A DNA stretch of 64,000 nt, taken from Pseudomonas peli. GTDB lineage: Bacteria; Pseudomonadota; Gammaproteobacteria; Pseudomonadales; Pseudomonadaceae. The notes beneath the pieces were generated by a model. That model made no database searches and had not been told where the DNA came from. It worked only from the letters and a program-made list of their open reading frames with translations. The stretch lies in NCBI RefSeq assembly GCF_900099645.1, contig NZ_FMTL01000002.1:560334-624333 (forward strand), in the 5' to 3' direction. Below are positions 7,592 to 16,662 of this stretch, piece by piece. Within the stretch, counting starts at the first letter, position 1. Every line of letters begins with the position of its first letter. The translations under genes were made by a program, and so were the position numbers.

Positions 7592-8883
7592 GCAGCATCA
7601 GAGCCAAGGACCGCGATGCGGTCATCCAGTCCCTGCGCGCCGGCGTCGTTCCCCGTGCAGGCCAGCACTTGATTCAGGTGGGGCGTGTCGGTGAGCTGGA
7701 GGCGCTCATCCGTGATGTGGAGCGCCTCGCGGAAAGTGGTTCCGCGTTCCGCGTAGTGATCGGTGAATATGGTGCAGGCAAGACGTTCTTCCTCAACCTG
7801 GTTCGCTCTATTGCGATGGAGCGCAAGCTCGTCACCATGCATGCCGATCTGAACCCTGATCGTCGTCTCCATGCTACTGGCGGCCAGGCTCGCTCGTTGT
7901 ATGCTGAATTGGCCAAGAATATGTCCACCCGGACTAAGCCTGATGGTGGCGCTCTGCAAGGAATAGTCGAGAAGTTCATTGCACAGGCCAAAACGGAAGC
8001 CAAAGCGTCTGGCAAAGACAGTGAGGCTGTGATTCGTGAGCATCTCGAGCAACTGACAGAGATGGTCAACGGCTATGACTTTGCTGATGTAATTGCGGCC
8101 TATTGCAAAGGCTTCGAAGAGGGTAACGAGCAGCTCAAGGCGGATGCTATCCGCTGGTTGCGCGGCGAGTTCACTACCAAGACAGATGCCCGAACCGCAC
8201 TGGGTGTGCGGACCATCGTCGACGATGCGTCGGTCTACGATCAGCTCAAGTTGCTCGCGCGATTCGTTCGGTTGGCCGGCTTTAGTGGATTGATGGTATG
8301 TCTCGATGAGCTTGTGAACCTGTACAAGCTCTCCAACACCCAAGCTCGCAACGCTAACTACGAGCAGATTCTGCGTATCCTCAATGACTCCCTGCAGGGT
8401 TCCGCTGAGGGGCTTGGTTTTGTGTTGGGTGGTACTCCCGAGTTTCTCATGGATACTCGTCGTGGCCTCTACAGCTATCCGGCTCTGCAGTCGCGATTGG
8501 CGGAAAACAACTTCGCCAAGTCCGGGCTGGTAGATCTGTCTGGTCCTGTCATACGCCTTACCAGTCTGACGCCTGAGGATTTCTACGTGCTGCTGCAGAA
8601 GCTGCGTCATGTATACGCTGCAGGCGTGAGCGAGCGCTATTTGCTACCCGACGAAGCATTGCCGCTGTTTATGGCCCACTGCAACCAGCGGATGGGCGAT
8701 GCTTACTTCCGGACCCCGCGGACGACCATCACTGCATTCATCAACCTACTAGCAGTGCTGGAGCAGAATCCGGAGGCTGATTGGCGCACCCTGCTGGGGG
8801 CCGTAGAGATTGCACAGGATCGAGGTGGTGAAACCGATGCCCAGCTAGATGCGGACGATGAGCTTGCCACCTTCCAGCTCTGA
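7588..8883 (+). CDS. sngB: Shango anti-phage system, ATPase SngB (BrxC/BrxD-like, DUF2791)
   Basis: 431 aa. Walker A is GEYGAGKT (residues 59-66) and Walker B is the hydrophobic run ending in CLDEL (around residue 238); an Arg-rich region near 280-300 could supply the arginine finger. The length and motifs fit the DUF2791 ATPase family that also contains BREX BrxD. The start overlaps the sngA stop by four bases, and its end overlaps the helicase gene by about 35 bases, so all three are one operon with translational coupling. It probably couples ATP hydrolysis to the sensing or effector step; its exact substrate is not known. Confidence 0.85.
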   Translation: MSSIRAKDRDAVIQSLRAGVVPRAGQHLIQVGRVGELEALIRDVERLAESGSAFRVVIGEYGAGKTFFLNLVRSIAMERKLVTMHADLNPDRRLHATGGQARSLYAELAKNMSTRTKPDGGALQGIVEKFIAQAKTEAKASGKDSEAVIREHLEQLTEMVNGYDFADVIAAYCKGFEEGNEQLKADAIRWLRGEFTTKTDARTALGVRTIVDDASVYDQLKLLARFVRLAGFSGLMVCLDELVNLYKLSNTQARNANYEQILRILNDSLQGSAEGLGFVLGGTPEFLMDTRRGLYSYPALQSRLAENNFAKSGLVDLSGPVIRLTSLTPEDFYVLLQKLRHVYAAGVSERYLLPDEALPLFMAHCNQRMGDAYFRTPRTTITAFINLLAVLEQNPEADWRTLLGAVEIAQDRGGETDAQLDADDELATFQL

Positions 8884-11077
8884 ATCGGCTGGGTTCGCAC
8901 TCCTTGAACCGCGAATCCAGCGCTGGATATGGTCCGAAGGCTGGACCTCCCTGCGCGATGCCCAAGAGCGCGCTATCCCTGTGCTCTTGGGTGCGGATCA
9001 GGATGTCATCATCGCGGCGGCTACAGCTGCCGGGAAAACCGAAGCTGCGTTTCTACCCATCCTTACCAATCTCCTGCAGGACACGGAAAAGCCTGGATCG
9101 GTGCTTTACATAAGCCCACTAAAGGCTCTCATCAATGACCAGTGGGATCGTTTGGAGAGACTTTGCGATGAGCTTGAGCTTCCAGTCATTGCATGGCATG
9201 GGGATATCTCAGCGAGCCGCAAACATCGTTTCCTCAAGTCCCCGGAAGGCATTCTGCTGATCACACCGGAGTCGCTCGAGGCTCTTTTCGTGAACAGGGG
9301 GACCAGTCTAGCGGGATTGTTTGCCAACCTGCGGTACTTGGTGGTAGATGAGCTCCATGCCTTTATTGGTAGTGAGCGAGGCAAGCAGCTGCAGTCACTC
9401 ATGCATCGAGTGGAAACAATCATTGATCGCCCCCTGCCCAGGGTCGGTCTCTCTGCCACGCTGGGCGACATGATGCTGGCCGCTGCCTTTTTGCGTCCCA
9501 ATGCCCCTCATCATGTGTCGGTGATTGAGTCCAAAGGGAGTGGCCAGATACTTAAGGTTCAGATTAGAGGGTATGTGGAGTCCAAGCAGGCGCTCCCGAT
9601 ACAGCCTGAAGATGATGAGGTTTTTTCTCCGGAGCATGCCATCGCAGAGCACCTCTTTCAGGTGCTAAGGGGCAGCAACAACCTGATCTTCCCCAACAGC
9701 CGAAGCCAGGTGGAATGGTTTGCCGACAATCTGCGGCATCGTTGCGAGCAGTATGGTGTACCGAACGAGTTCTGGCCGCACCACGGCAGCTTGGCGAAGG
9801 ACATTCGAGAGGAGACCGAGAAAGCGCTTAAGGCTGGTGACCGTCCTGCCACCGCAGTTTGCACTACGACGTTGGAGCTTGGAGTAGATATTGGCAGCAT
9901 CAAGACCGTGGCGCAGATCGGGCCACCGCCATCGGTTGCCAGCTTGCGACAGCGTTTGGGCCGATCCGGGCGCCGTCCGGGGGAAGCAGCCATTCTCCGC
10001 AGTTATTGCACGGAACGTCGGCTGGACGATGACTCGCCACTGTCGGATCAACTCCGCCAGGGCTTGGTGCAAAGTATCGCCATGATCCGGTTGTTGATGC
10101 AGGGCTGGTTCGAGCCCCCTCGCGTTCAAGGCCTTCATTTATCGACACTGGTTCAGCAGTGCCTCTCAGTGATAGCGCAGCGGGGGGGCGCAACAGCTGC
10201 GGAGCTTTGGAGCACCTTGATACGGAGTGGTCCGTTCGCCGGAGTGGAGCAGAGTAGCTTCCTAAGTTTGCTTCGCGCCCTCGGCGACCGCGATTTGATA
10301 ACCCAGGAATCATCAGGACTCCTGCTGCCGGGCGTGGTTGGAGAACGCATGATCAACAACTACGACTTCTACAGTGCTTTCGTAAGCAATGAAGAGTTCC
10401 GCCTTGTGTGCGATGGCAGACCACTCGGAGCATTGCCGGTCTCCAGGCCACTGACTGTCGACCAGCGCATTATTTTTGCTGGGCGTCGCTGGCGAGTTAC
10501 GAGCGTTGACACTGATGCCAAGGTCATCGCTGTGAGATCCGATCCTGGTGGCGCTCCTCCATCCTTCGATGGTCTTGGAGCCCGTGTGCATGATCGGGTC
10601 CGGCAAGAAATGAAGGCCGTATTACTGGAGACAGACATCTATCCCTATCTTGATACTACAGCACAGGAGCTTTTGGCTCAGGCGCGCAGTACCTTTTCGG
10701 ATCTTGGATTGGCACAGTCGAGCATGGTCGAAAGCGGAGGCAAGACGTACCTCTTTACATGGCAAGGCGATTGGACGAACGATGCCTTGGCCATCTTGCT
10801 GACGTACACCGGACTAACCAGTGAAAACAGTGGCCTGGTCATCGAGGTCAAGGGGGGGCGGGCGTCGCTTGAAAACAAGTTGCGTGAGATCGCCGGGTGG
10901 GATGGCATCGATGAGTCCTCTGTTCTGGCTGATGTACAGAACATGGTTCAAGAGAAATGGGATTGGGTGCTTCCACCTATGTTACTTATGCAGTCGTATG
11001 CCACGATGCAACTGGATCTGGGTGGAGCCAAGGCACTGGCCTTGGCTCTGATGAGTCAACCAGAAGTGACATCTTAG
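8849..11077 (+). CDS. sngC: Shango anti-phage system, Lhr-like helicase SngC
   Basis: 742 aa. Superfamily 2 helicase motifs run in order: Walker A ATAAGKT (58-64), the DEAH-type box VVDELHAF (about 170), motif III LSATLGD (about 205), TTLELGVDIG (about 340) and QRLGRSGRR (about 365). The C-terminal 350 residues resemble the winged-helix and accessory region of Lhr/BrxHII helicases. ATG at 8849 lies inside the 3' end of sngB; an in-frame ATG at 8858 is an alternative. With SngA and SngB it makes a complete Shango system. In this family the helicase is thought to act on phage DNA. Confidence 0.85.
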   Translation: MRTMSLPPSSSESAGFALLEPRIQRWIWSEGWTSLRDAQERAIPVLLGADQDVIIAAATAAGKTEAAFLPILTNLLQDTEKPGSVLYISPLKALINDQWDRLERLCDELELPVIAWHGDISASRKHRFLKSPEGILLITPESLEALFVNRGTSLAGLFANLRYLVVDELHAFIGSERGKQLQSLMHRVETIIDRPLPRVGLSATLGDMMLAAAFLRPNAPHHVSVIESKGSGQILKVQIRGYVESKQALPIQPEDDEVFSPEHAIAEHLFQVLRGSNNLIFPNSRSQVEWFADNLRHRCEQYGVPNEFWPHHGSLAKDIREETEKALKAGDRPATAVCTTTLELGVDIGSIKTVAQIGPPPSVASLRQRLGRSGRRPGEAAILRSYCTERRLDDDSPLSDQLRQGLVQSIAMIRLLMQGWFEPPRVQGLHLSTLVQQCLSVIAQRGGATAAELWSTLIRSGPFAGVEQSSFLSLLRALGDRDLITQESSGLLLPGVVGERMINNYDFYSAFVSNEEFRLVCDGRPLGALPVSRPLTVDQRIIFAGRRWRVTSVDTDAKVIAVRSDPGGAPPSFDGLGARVHDRVRQEMKAVLLETDIYPYLDTTAQELLAQARSTFSDLGLAQSSMVESGGKTYLFTWQGDWTNDALAILLTYTGLTSENSGLVIEVKGGRASLENKLREIAGWDGIDESSVLADVQNMVQEKWDWVLPPMLLMQSYATMQLDLGGAKALALALMSQPEVTS

Positions 11078-11349
11078 TATTTAGCACTACTATGGTGGTA
11101 TCTGCTCTCGGCCAATTCTGTTGTAAAAGACGGCTTAGAGAAAGCTGCTTTTCGATAGCTCAAAAATCGCTCGACCTCGGCGTTACTACTTATAAAATAA
11201 AACCTATCCGCCTTCTGAGCTAACCACATTTTAACGTCGCTAACATTCTTTCATAAGTAAAAATCGCAATGGCTTTTTTCATCAGAATCGGCCAGTAGCT
11301 GCCCTCCATATTAGTCAGCTACCGACCAATAGCGTGTAGTTGGATACGT

Positions 11350-12267
11350 CTAGAGATTCTGGGGCGATTCATAACGTACGTTCGACGCCAACTTGATCAG
11401 CACCTTGCCATCAGGTAATTCGATATAAATTCGTGATTTTGAGAAACGCAAAACGCAGTTTTCAGCCGAAAATGTTTTTTTGACTTTTTGCTTGCCCCAT
11501 TGAGTTTTTAAGTCAACCCATCCATCCCATTCTACTGTTGGGACCTGCAGTGTTAGCAGTGCAGCCTGCGGCTTTCTACGCGCCTTCACGGACGTTTTTA
11601 CCACCTGATTTTTAATGTTTTTCACTGGCGTGGTGGTTTTATCACTATCTTGCTGTTGGTCCGTTTCGAGTTGTTGACGCTGCTCTGACTCCTCACTGGC
11701 TAGTTGCAGACGTTCAATCTCTTCGAGCATAGGTTTGAACACGGCGCTCCATAGACGATCTTCGCCATCCCAAGATCCTGCGATTCGTACCGGCGCGGAC
11801 TTCTTGTACCACTTGCTGAGTTGTTTCAACAGAAACCAGCGCGGAACATAAAGATGGCCCAACTTTTCTTGGATCATGCTGGCCGGTACGGTCAGGGTGT
11901 GAGTCTTTGTATGTTCGGTAGTATCAGCTGCTGAGCGTTGAGCATTGTTTTTTTGCTCCAGGTAGACCGCCTTAAACCTGACTTTACGGCTTAGCTCGCT
12001 AGATCCCGGCCCAGCAGCGTGGACCATAACCAGAGTTGAATTGTGGGCTTCAATGCCTGCGCACAGCTCGCGAAAAGCGCGCACTACTGAATCCTCGTTT
12101 TTTAGATAGCGGCGCAGGACGCCATCATTTGATTCTTGATCAGTCAATCGGATTCCCACCGAGACAAATGGCAGGACTATCTGCTGCCCGTATTTCCCCC
12201 AGACTAGAGGCAGCCTGATACGGGTTGAGGTAGGTGTCATGTACTGAATGAATTTTGCCCAGCGCAT
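11350..12267 (-). CDS. Unknown island protein with central charged linker
   Basis: 305 aa from ATG at 12267. Two folded-looking parts (about 1-170 and 235-305) are joined by a Gln/Asp/Lys-rich linker (about 180-230) with a coiled-coil-like stretch rich in Glu and Gln. The C-terminal part has alternating hydrophobic residues suggesting a beta domain. No catalytic motif or membrane segment is visible and I do not recognise the family. A copy of the conserved island element lies 64 bp upstream, at the same distance as in front of the excisionase, suggesting shared control with element genes. About 270 bp separate it, end to end, from sngC. Confidence 0.65.
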   Translation of the reverse strand: MRWAKFIQYMTPTSTRIRLPLVWGKYGQQIVLPFVSVGIRLTDQESNDGVLRRYLKNEDSVVRAFRELCAGIEAHNSTLVMVHAAGPGSSELSRKVRFKAVYLEQKNNAQRSAADTTEHTKTHTLTVPASMIQEKLGHLYVPRWFLLKQLSKWYKKSAPVRIAGSWDGEDRLWSAVFKPMLEEIERLQLASEESEQRQQLETDQQQDSDKTTTPVKNIKNQVVKTSVKARRKPQAALLTLQVPTVEWDGWVDLKTQWGKQKVKKTFSAENCVLRFSKSRIYIELPDGKVLIKLASNVRYESPQNL

Positions 12268-12330
12268 TTTTGAGTAGCCCCCCAGGGTTATGTTTCCTGC
12301 GATGGTGACGACTCATGATTTAGCATTGGA

Positions 12331-12366
12331 GGCTATTTGGCCCAGTTTTGGGTACAGATAGGTCAA
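12331..12366 (-). promoter_or_regulatory. Conserved island promoter/operator element, copy 2
   Basis: On the minus strand it reads TTGACCTATCTGTACCC, an A-rich core, GGGCC and AAATAGCC, aligning closely with copy 1 at 4362-4398. It ends 64 bp before the 12267 start codon, the same distance as copy 1 from its gene. See the finding on this element. Confidence 0.5.
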
Positions 12367-12769
12367 TCGCGCCTCTTACACAGATTTGCCATGCATGGCG
12401 TTGCGCAACAAAATCATGCACCGATTAGGTCAAAGCGCCGGACGTCGATGGTTGAAATGGGGCGGGAGTTGAACTTGCCTATGCGGCTAGGGTGTGTAGC
12501 TGCGTCTGAAGCAGTAGGCCTTGGCAGGCGGTACCAAAGGAAAAGGTGCAGAAGGTTGCTCGGTTTATGCAATGGATCATTGAACTGCTGGCTTGACAGG
12601 CCCCAAGATCGATAGAGGGGGGCAAAGGCGATATTCGATCTTAGAGTGGCCTCCCAGAGAGTCTTTCTGTCTGGTTCCGCTGGCCGTAAGCTGGGCAGGG
12701 CAGCATTTTTCAGAGAGGGGTATATCCTGAAGACATTATCAATCCATTGAGTTGGGTCATGGGGTCTGT
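12367..12769. other. Gene-free stretch
   Basis: About 400 bases with no supported gene; the longest plus-strand frame (12337-12615) runs through the promoter element and has no ribosome binding site. Nothing else recognisable is seen. Confidence 0.4.
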
Positions 12770-12886
12770 ATGGAACCTATTGGTTATTTTATTTTGGGTA
12801 CGGTTTTGGCGATTGCTTTGATCGGAACCGGAGGTTTTTTATTCGCTAAGCTGCTTGAACGTAGACTAAATAGTCAAAAACCTTGA
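12770..12886 (+). CDS. 38-residue single-pass membrane peptide
   Basis: A short frame starts at ATG 12770 with GGGG upstream and encodes a 38-residue peptide: a hydrophobic helix (about residues 5-25) with Gly-Thr-Gly-Gly packing residues, followed by a basic C-terminal tail (Leu-Glu-Arg-Arg). It is followed by a strong hairpin at 12931-12969 at a distance expected for a terminator. Such small membrane peptides are common in mobile elements but the role is unknown. Short length keeps confidence modest. Confidence 0.4.
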   Translation: MEPIGYFILGTVLAIALIGTGGFLFAKLLERRLNSQKP

Positions 12887-12930
12887 GCTACAACACTGCA
12901 GATATTTCAGGTGCTATAGGTACCTTTAAA

Positions 12931-12969
12931 CAGTTTTCCTCACTGACTCTGGGGCATTGAGGAAAACTG
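12931..12969. terminator. Bidirectional rho-independent terminator
   Basis: Twelve-base perfect arms (CAGTTTTCCTCA and TGAGGAAAACTG) around a 15-base loop, with TTTT after it on the plus strand and AAA before it, giving a U-run on both transcripts. It separates the convergent 38-residue gene and the 12977-13252 gene. Confidence 0.85.
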
Positions 12970-12976
12970 CTTTTCA

Positions 12977-13252
12977 TTAGCCCCGTGTCGTTCTATATAG
13001 ATTTGTGTTGCACTGATTGCATGCATGGATTCGGCGTTCGTCATTACGTGTCTCAAGACCATACTGCCGGATGCTGCATGACCTGCAGTGCCAGCATTGA
13101 ATGCGGCTCAATTGAGTTTTCCGAGCGTACTCTTCAATAGTAGGGAAGCGCAGCCAGGCTTCATGTTTGCGCTCCATTAGGTCGCCTGCGAGCCAATCGG
13201 CGAGAAGGGCGCAACCCACTATGAATATGATGAATGCAGCGATTACATACAT
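12977..13252 (-). CDS. Small membrane-anchored protein with a zinc-ribbon-like tail
   Basis: 91 aa. ATG at 13252 has AAGGAG upstream. One N-terminal hydrophobic helix (about 3-24) is followed by an Arg/Glu-rich segment and a cysteine-rich tail with CWHCRSC (about 53-59) and a later CNQC pair, spaced like a treble-clef or rubredoxin-type zinc site. The tail is likely cytoplasmic and could bind nucleic acid or protein. It ends at the shared terminator. Family not recognised. Confidence 0.6.
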   Translation of the reverse strand: MYVIAAFIIFIVGCALLADWLAGDLMERKHEAWLRFPTIEEYARKTQLSRIQCWHCRSCSIRQYGLETRNDERRIHACNQCNTNLYRTTRG

Positions 13253-13308
13253 GCATTTGGCTCCTTTGTTTTTGGTGTTTTTCTAGATTCAATATTCGCG
13301 TTCTGCAC

Positions 13309-13572
13309 TTATTCTTCCTCTTCAGCCCACCTTTGGTGAATACGCCGGCTAGCTGCTACTTGTGCAGGTAACAGCGGTAAGAAGCCGTTATTCGTCGGGA
13401 TGTGAGGGGCTGTCAGCCAGGCCAGGAAAAGATACTTTCCCGGGTTTATCAGGAATTGTGAGAGCGTAATGCCGAGTTTTTGCTGTATCTGAGCATCGAT
13501 GTAAACCGATGACCAAGCATTCAGGTGAACCTGTTGGTCGGGGGTAAAAGTGATCTGTTCTTCGAGTGACAT
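13309..13572 (-). CDS. Small soluble protein of the LSQFL type
   Basis: 87 aa from ATG at 13572; this start is preferred over ATG 13578 because GGAG then sits 8 bases upstream. The middle carries a pattern of Trp, Tyr, Ala-Gln-Ile and Gly-Ile-Thr-Leu-Ser-Gln-Phe-Leu followed by Pro and Tyr-Leu (about 20-48). The same spacing is seen in the protein at 33451-33660 (Val-Thr-Phe-Ser-Gln-Phe-Leu). The tail is acidic. Function unknown; probably a mobile-element-associated family. Confidence 0.55.
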   Translation of the reverse strand: MSLEEQITFTPDQQVHLNAWSSVYIDAQIQQKLGITLSQFLINPGKYLFLAWLTAPHIPTNNGFLPLLPAQVAASRRIHQRWAEEEE

Positions 13573-13629
13573 GGGCATGGCTCCGTTTGGGTTACGGTTC
13601 CAGTTTCCCCATTATTTTGAATATGCAAG

Positions 13630-13655
13630 CAGCCTGGGAAAACACTCCCAGGCTC
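13630..13655. terminator. Hairpin downstream of the lipoprotein gene
   Basis: Arms AGCCTGGGA and TCCCAGGCT around AAACAC. There is no clear U-run on either strand, so termination would be weak or rho-assisted; it lies beyond the 3' end of the lipoprotein gene that stops at 13716. Confidence 0.45.
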
Positions 13656-13715
13656 GGACATTTCGATGCAAATTTGCCAATTTGCAGTGCCACAGACTGT
13701 CGTGACAGTTAGCGT

Positions 13716-14456
13716 TTACGGCTCAACGAAAAGTAGCTTTTGTCCCTGGTTTAGGATTGATCTAGCGGCAACCCCTTGCAGGCCAGGGTTATAGATGTAG
13801 AACCAGGATGGCAACGCCTTAGACATCTCAGTAATCAATCGGATGTCTTCTGCATTTGCAGGTGTTCCCCAGGCATCCAAGAAAATAGGGCCATAAGCCA
13901 TACCGGTTTCCGGAATAAATGAAGGGACGGGCGCCAGGCTTGGGGAATGGTCAGCAATCAGATCGTATAGTTGGGCATAGGTCTGTATCAAACCACCCTC
14001 ACCAAATGGTTGGCCGAGCACATGCCTAACCTTGGTCGAAAGTAACTTTTCCCGGCCATGCTCATCCTTGCTGTAAACATCCGCGCGCGCCTCTATATAG
14101 GCCTGTGAAGCGACAGCCACAGCATTCCTTGGAGTGGATGCCAGGCTTTCAGGCACCCATGCGGCGATTTGTATTCGCGCGGCAGGGCTCCCTGGAGTTA
14201 ATCCACTCAACAGCAACATTGTTGGATCTCCGGATGCAATCAGCTGTGCAGCGCCGCTTACTGAGTGATCAAGATTGCGACCGCTAGACCCAGTCACTGC
14301 AAAGGTTTCTTCATGCTCGGTGCGTGACATGTCATAGGCAGGAATGCTCATCGCATCCGCTATTTGCAATGCCACTGATGGTGTACCGGTTCGAGGGAGC
14401 AGGCCGCAACCGTTCAGGACGGTTATGAAAACGGCAGTTAGGATAGTTCGGGACAT
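13716..14456 (-). CDS. Putative lipoprotein
   Basis: 246 aa from ATG at 14456. A longer frame opens at 14555 but overlaps the next gene, and ATG 14456 gives a classic lipoprotein signal: Met-Ser-Arg, hydrophobic core, then Leu-Asn-Gly-Cys (cysteine about residue 17). The mature part has Ala/Ser-rich stretches and several Tyr, no enzyme motif. It should be anchored in the outer or inner membrane on the periplasmic side. The gene after it on the same strand (upstream, 14859-14506) encodes a membrane protein, so the pair may form one envelope module. Confidence 0.65.
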   Translation of the reverse strand: MSRTILTAVFITVLNGCGLLPRTGTPSVALQIADAMSIPAYDMSRTEHEETFAVTGSSGRNLDHSVSGAAQLIASGDPTMLLLSGLTPGSPAARIQIAAWVPESLASTPRNAVAVASQAYIEARADVYSKDEHGREKLLSTKVRHVLGQPFGEGGLIQTYAQLYDLIADHSPSLAPVPSFIPETGMAYGPIFLDAWGTPANAEDIRLITEMSKALPSWFYIYNPGLQGVAARSILNQGQKLLFVEP

Positions 14457-14505
14457 GGCGCACCTAGGCTGACAAAGTATTAATGAAGGTAGAGAGAAGC
14501 GACTT

Positions 14506-14859
14506 TCAAGTGCGCAGGATTGGCCACAGAACGGTGCTGGTGAGCAGGCACACACATGTCCATGTCGCTAGCGGTAACCTCAGCAACTTCATGGATTCAT
14601 GGAGCGGGATTAATAGCCGTCGGTGCTTGTAGCCTTTGAAGAGAAACACAGCCCAGGCAAGCGGTGCCGATTGGAAAGACAGGAGCAAGGCGAGTCGCCA
14701 CAAGGCTATTTCAATCAATTGAGGTGCTGACGTGGATGGAGCATATTCCAAGTAGCCCAGACGAATTGTCATTGCGGATACCACGATCACAATCGACTGG
14801 CTGCTATAGAGCAGATGTCTCCAAAGCGCTGCGCGAACTTCTTCTGATGTTCTGTACAT
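14506..14859 (-). CDS. Small inner-membrane protein, unknown
   Basis: 117 aa from ATG at 14859 (GAGG upstream); an in-frame TTG at 14874 is less likely. Three hydrophobic segments are visible (about 18-38, 45-72 and 95-115) with a basic loop (Lys-His-Arg-Arg) between the second and third. The gap to the lipoprotein start is 49 bp on the same strand. No family recognised. Confidence 0.55.
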   Translation of the reverse strand: MYRTSEEVRAALWRHLLYSSQSIVIVVSAMTIRLGYLEYAPSTSAPQLIEIALWRLALLLSFQSAPLAWAVFLFKGYKHRRLLIPLHESMKLLRLPLATWTCVCLLTSTVLWPILRT

Positions 14860-14958
14860 GATTGATGGCCTCAAGAAATAGGGCCTTCAGGTGAGCATGA
14901 TTTCTCGGATATGCAACCCGCTCAAGAGTGCTGGTTTTGGTGCCATGACAAGATGTTT

Positions 14959-15918
14959 TCAGAGTTCGTACTGAATTTTAAATGAGGGTGAGTCGCTCGC
15001 GCGGTTTTGGCGGCGATCATACAGCCGGGTGGTACTGATGCTCGCGTGTCCAAGCCAGTGCTGGACTTGAGCAATATCTGCGTTGTTTTCTAACGCATTG
15101 GTAGCCGCAGTAACACGCAGGCCGTGTACGCCTAATCCAGCCACATCGATTCCGGCCTGCAGCGCGTAGTGGAATACAAGCTTATAGATGCCATCAGCGC
15201 TCAGGCTCCTGCCAGCTTTGCTGCCTCGAAGGCTTGTAAACATAAAGCAGCTTTTGTCTCTCTCGACGCAAGTACCTTCCAGGTACTGATTGATGCTGTT
15301 CTCTGCATCACCATGAAGAGGGATGTATCGCAATCGGCCACCTTTACCGTGGATTCGTAGATGCAGCAAACCATCCCGCTTCTGCAGGTCGCACACGCGT
15401 AGAGAAGCAACTTCTTGGCGGCGTAGGCCGTGATAAAGCAGCACCGCCAAAATGGCCCTGTCTCGTAAGCCTTTTGCTGATAGCAGGTTGGGGGCGTCGA
15501 GAAGTAACTTTGCTTGGGCGCGGCTCAAAGCAGGGGTCTTGCCCTCGTAGTATTCAGTACGTGGACGTTTGATCCCGTGGACAGGGTTGCGTGTGTAGCG
15601 CGGATCTCGTTCGATCAGGTAGTCGAATAAGCATGCCAAAGCTGCAAGTTTTCGCCTGCGTGTAGCAGCGCTTAAACATGCCTCTTCTAGTGCGGCGCGC
15701 CACATCAGTACATGCCCGCGAGAAATTTCACGTAGGTTCTCGACCGAGCGCGCTCCGACTAAAACAAAGAAGTCTTGGATATCGGAACGATAGGCGCGCC
15801 GTGTTTGCTGGTTGTCGAGGTTAGCGAGCCATTCTGAAACCAAACAAATAACGGAGGAGGGGGGCGCCTCAATCAACTCCTTATGATTTTTGACCTCAAG
15901 TCGCTTTTCTGACTGCAT
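14959..15918 (-). CDS. Tyrosine recombinase (XerC/D-like), complete catalytic set
   Basis: 319 aa. An N-terminal SAM-like core-binding domain (about 25-110) is followed by the catalytic domain with all signature residues: Arg166 (HGLRRQEV), Lys192 (HGKGGR), His265-x-x-Arg268 (HGLRVT), His291 (WLGH) and Tyr300 (TRLYD). It resembles stand-alone recombinases that move gene cassettes or transposons of the XerC/D type rather than P4 integrases. No excisionase is adjacent. It may mark the edge of a second, nested element; no att sequence is evident. Confidence 0.85.
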   Translation of the reverse strand: MQSEKRLEVKNHKELIEAPPSSVICLVSEWLANLDNQQTRRAYRSDIQDFFVLVGARSVENLREISRGHVLMWRAALEEACLSAATRRRKLAALACLFDYLIERDPRYTRNPVHGIKRPRTEYYEGKTPALSRAQAKLLLDAPNLLSAKGLRDRAILAVLLYHGLRRQEVASLRVCDLQKRDGLLHLRIHGKGGRLRYIPLHGDAENSINQYLEGTCVERDKSCFMFTSLRGSKAGRSLSADGIYKLVFHYALQAGIDVAGLGVHGLRVTAATNALENNADIAQVQHWLGHASISTTRLYDRRQNRASDSPSFKIQYEL

Positions 15919-16165
15919 AACCGGTTATGCCCTTTTCGCTAAAGTGATTTTGCCGCGGGTCAAATCGATAACGGCAACAGCTCTTGATAACGTGTTTTAT
16001 CAAGAATTTTGCGTTGCCGGTACGCTGTAAGCAGGCGCAGGTATCCAGCAACTCTCACCACAGGTGACCATAGGTTTTGAACTATGCAAGAGTGGTGCGA
16101 CGTTGCGACCAAATTGCTAGATCGATGGATGAGCAAAGAAGGGTGCGTGGGGGCTTGTGTCTGTA

Positions 16166-16194
16166 AGCTCTGCTACGAACGGCGTAGCAGAGCT
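16166..16194. terminator. Strong hairpin after the 16210 gene
   Basis: Perfect 12-bp arms AGCTCTGCTACG and CGTAGCAGAGCT around a 5-base loop, 16 bp beyond the stop of the minus-strand gene at 16210. A long U-run is absent, but stem length and position suggest a terminator. Confidence 0.6.
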
Positions 16195-16209
16195 GTTCCA
16201 AGGGTTAGG

Positions 16210-16578
16210 TTAGAACTGGATTTTTTCTTTCAGTGATTCCATTTCATCCTGAACATGCTGAATGCGGCGGATAACAGCGAACTTGGGTTCAAACTCCAGA
16301 AAAACTGCTTTTTGATCGTCAGTCAGCTCAATACCGAACTCGTCAATCGAGTGTTCGAAGAGCACCTCATTAGCGTCGTTCACGTCGTCGAGAAAGCCAG
16401 TGTAGAGGTTGCCGTCAGCCATAACGGTTGTGTAACGCCAGTGGATGACGAGCTGGGCGCTATCAGACATTGTAGTGAAAACGCCAAAGTCCCCCGTATC
16501 GATTCCCCGGTTTTCGCACTGCCTGTTGCTGGCCTCGACAAAGCTGGCAGCGACGAAGTTCACCTCGAGATTTTTCAT
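16210..16578 (-). CDS. Unknown soluble island protein
   Basis: 122 aa from ATG at 16578, chosen because the N-terminal extension of the longer frame runs into the conserved element upstream. The protein looks alpha/beta, with a beta-rich first half (residues 1-65) and an acidic second half ending in an amphipathic, possibly coiled-coil helix (about 100-122). A diverged third copy of the island promoter element lies 85 bp upstream. No family recognised. Confidence 0.6.
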   Translation of the reverse strand: MKNLEVNFVAASFVEASNRQCENRGIDTGDFGVFTTMSDSAQLVIHWRYTTVMADGNLYTGFLDDVNDANEVLFEHSIDEFGIELTDDQKAVFLEFEPKFAVIRRIQHVQDEMESLKEKIQF

Positions 16579-16662
16579 ACTGTATCCCCTATATCGCGTG
16601 GTTTTTACGGCAAGCCGTCTGCTTGCTCGAAAACAATTTTGAACAAGGGGAAATCGAAAGAG

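Noticed and set aside
7384..8610. 408-codon minus-strand frame opposite sngB
   Set aside because: It lies entirely antisense to an ATPase gene with intact Walker motifs and has no recognisable protein features.
11074..11229. 51-codon minus-strand frame after sngC
   Set aside because: It has no ribosome binding site and overlaps the sngC stop; the surrounding DNA looks like a decayed mobile-element remnant.
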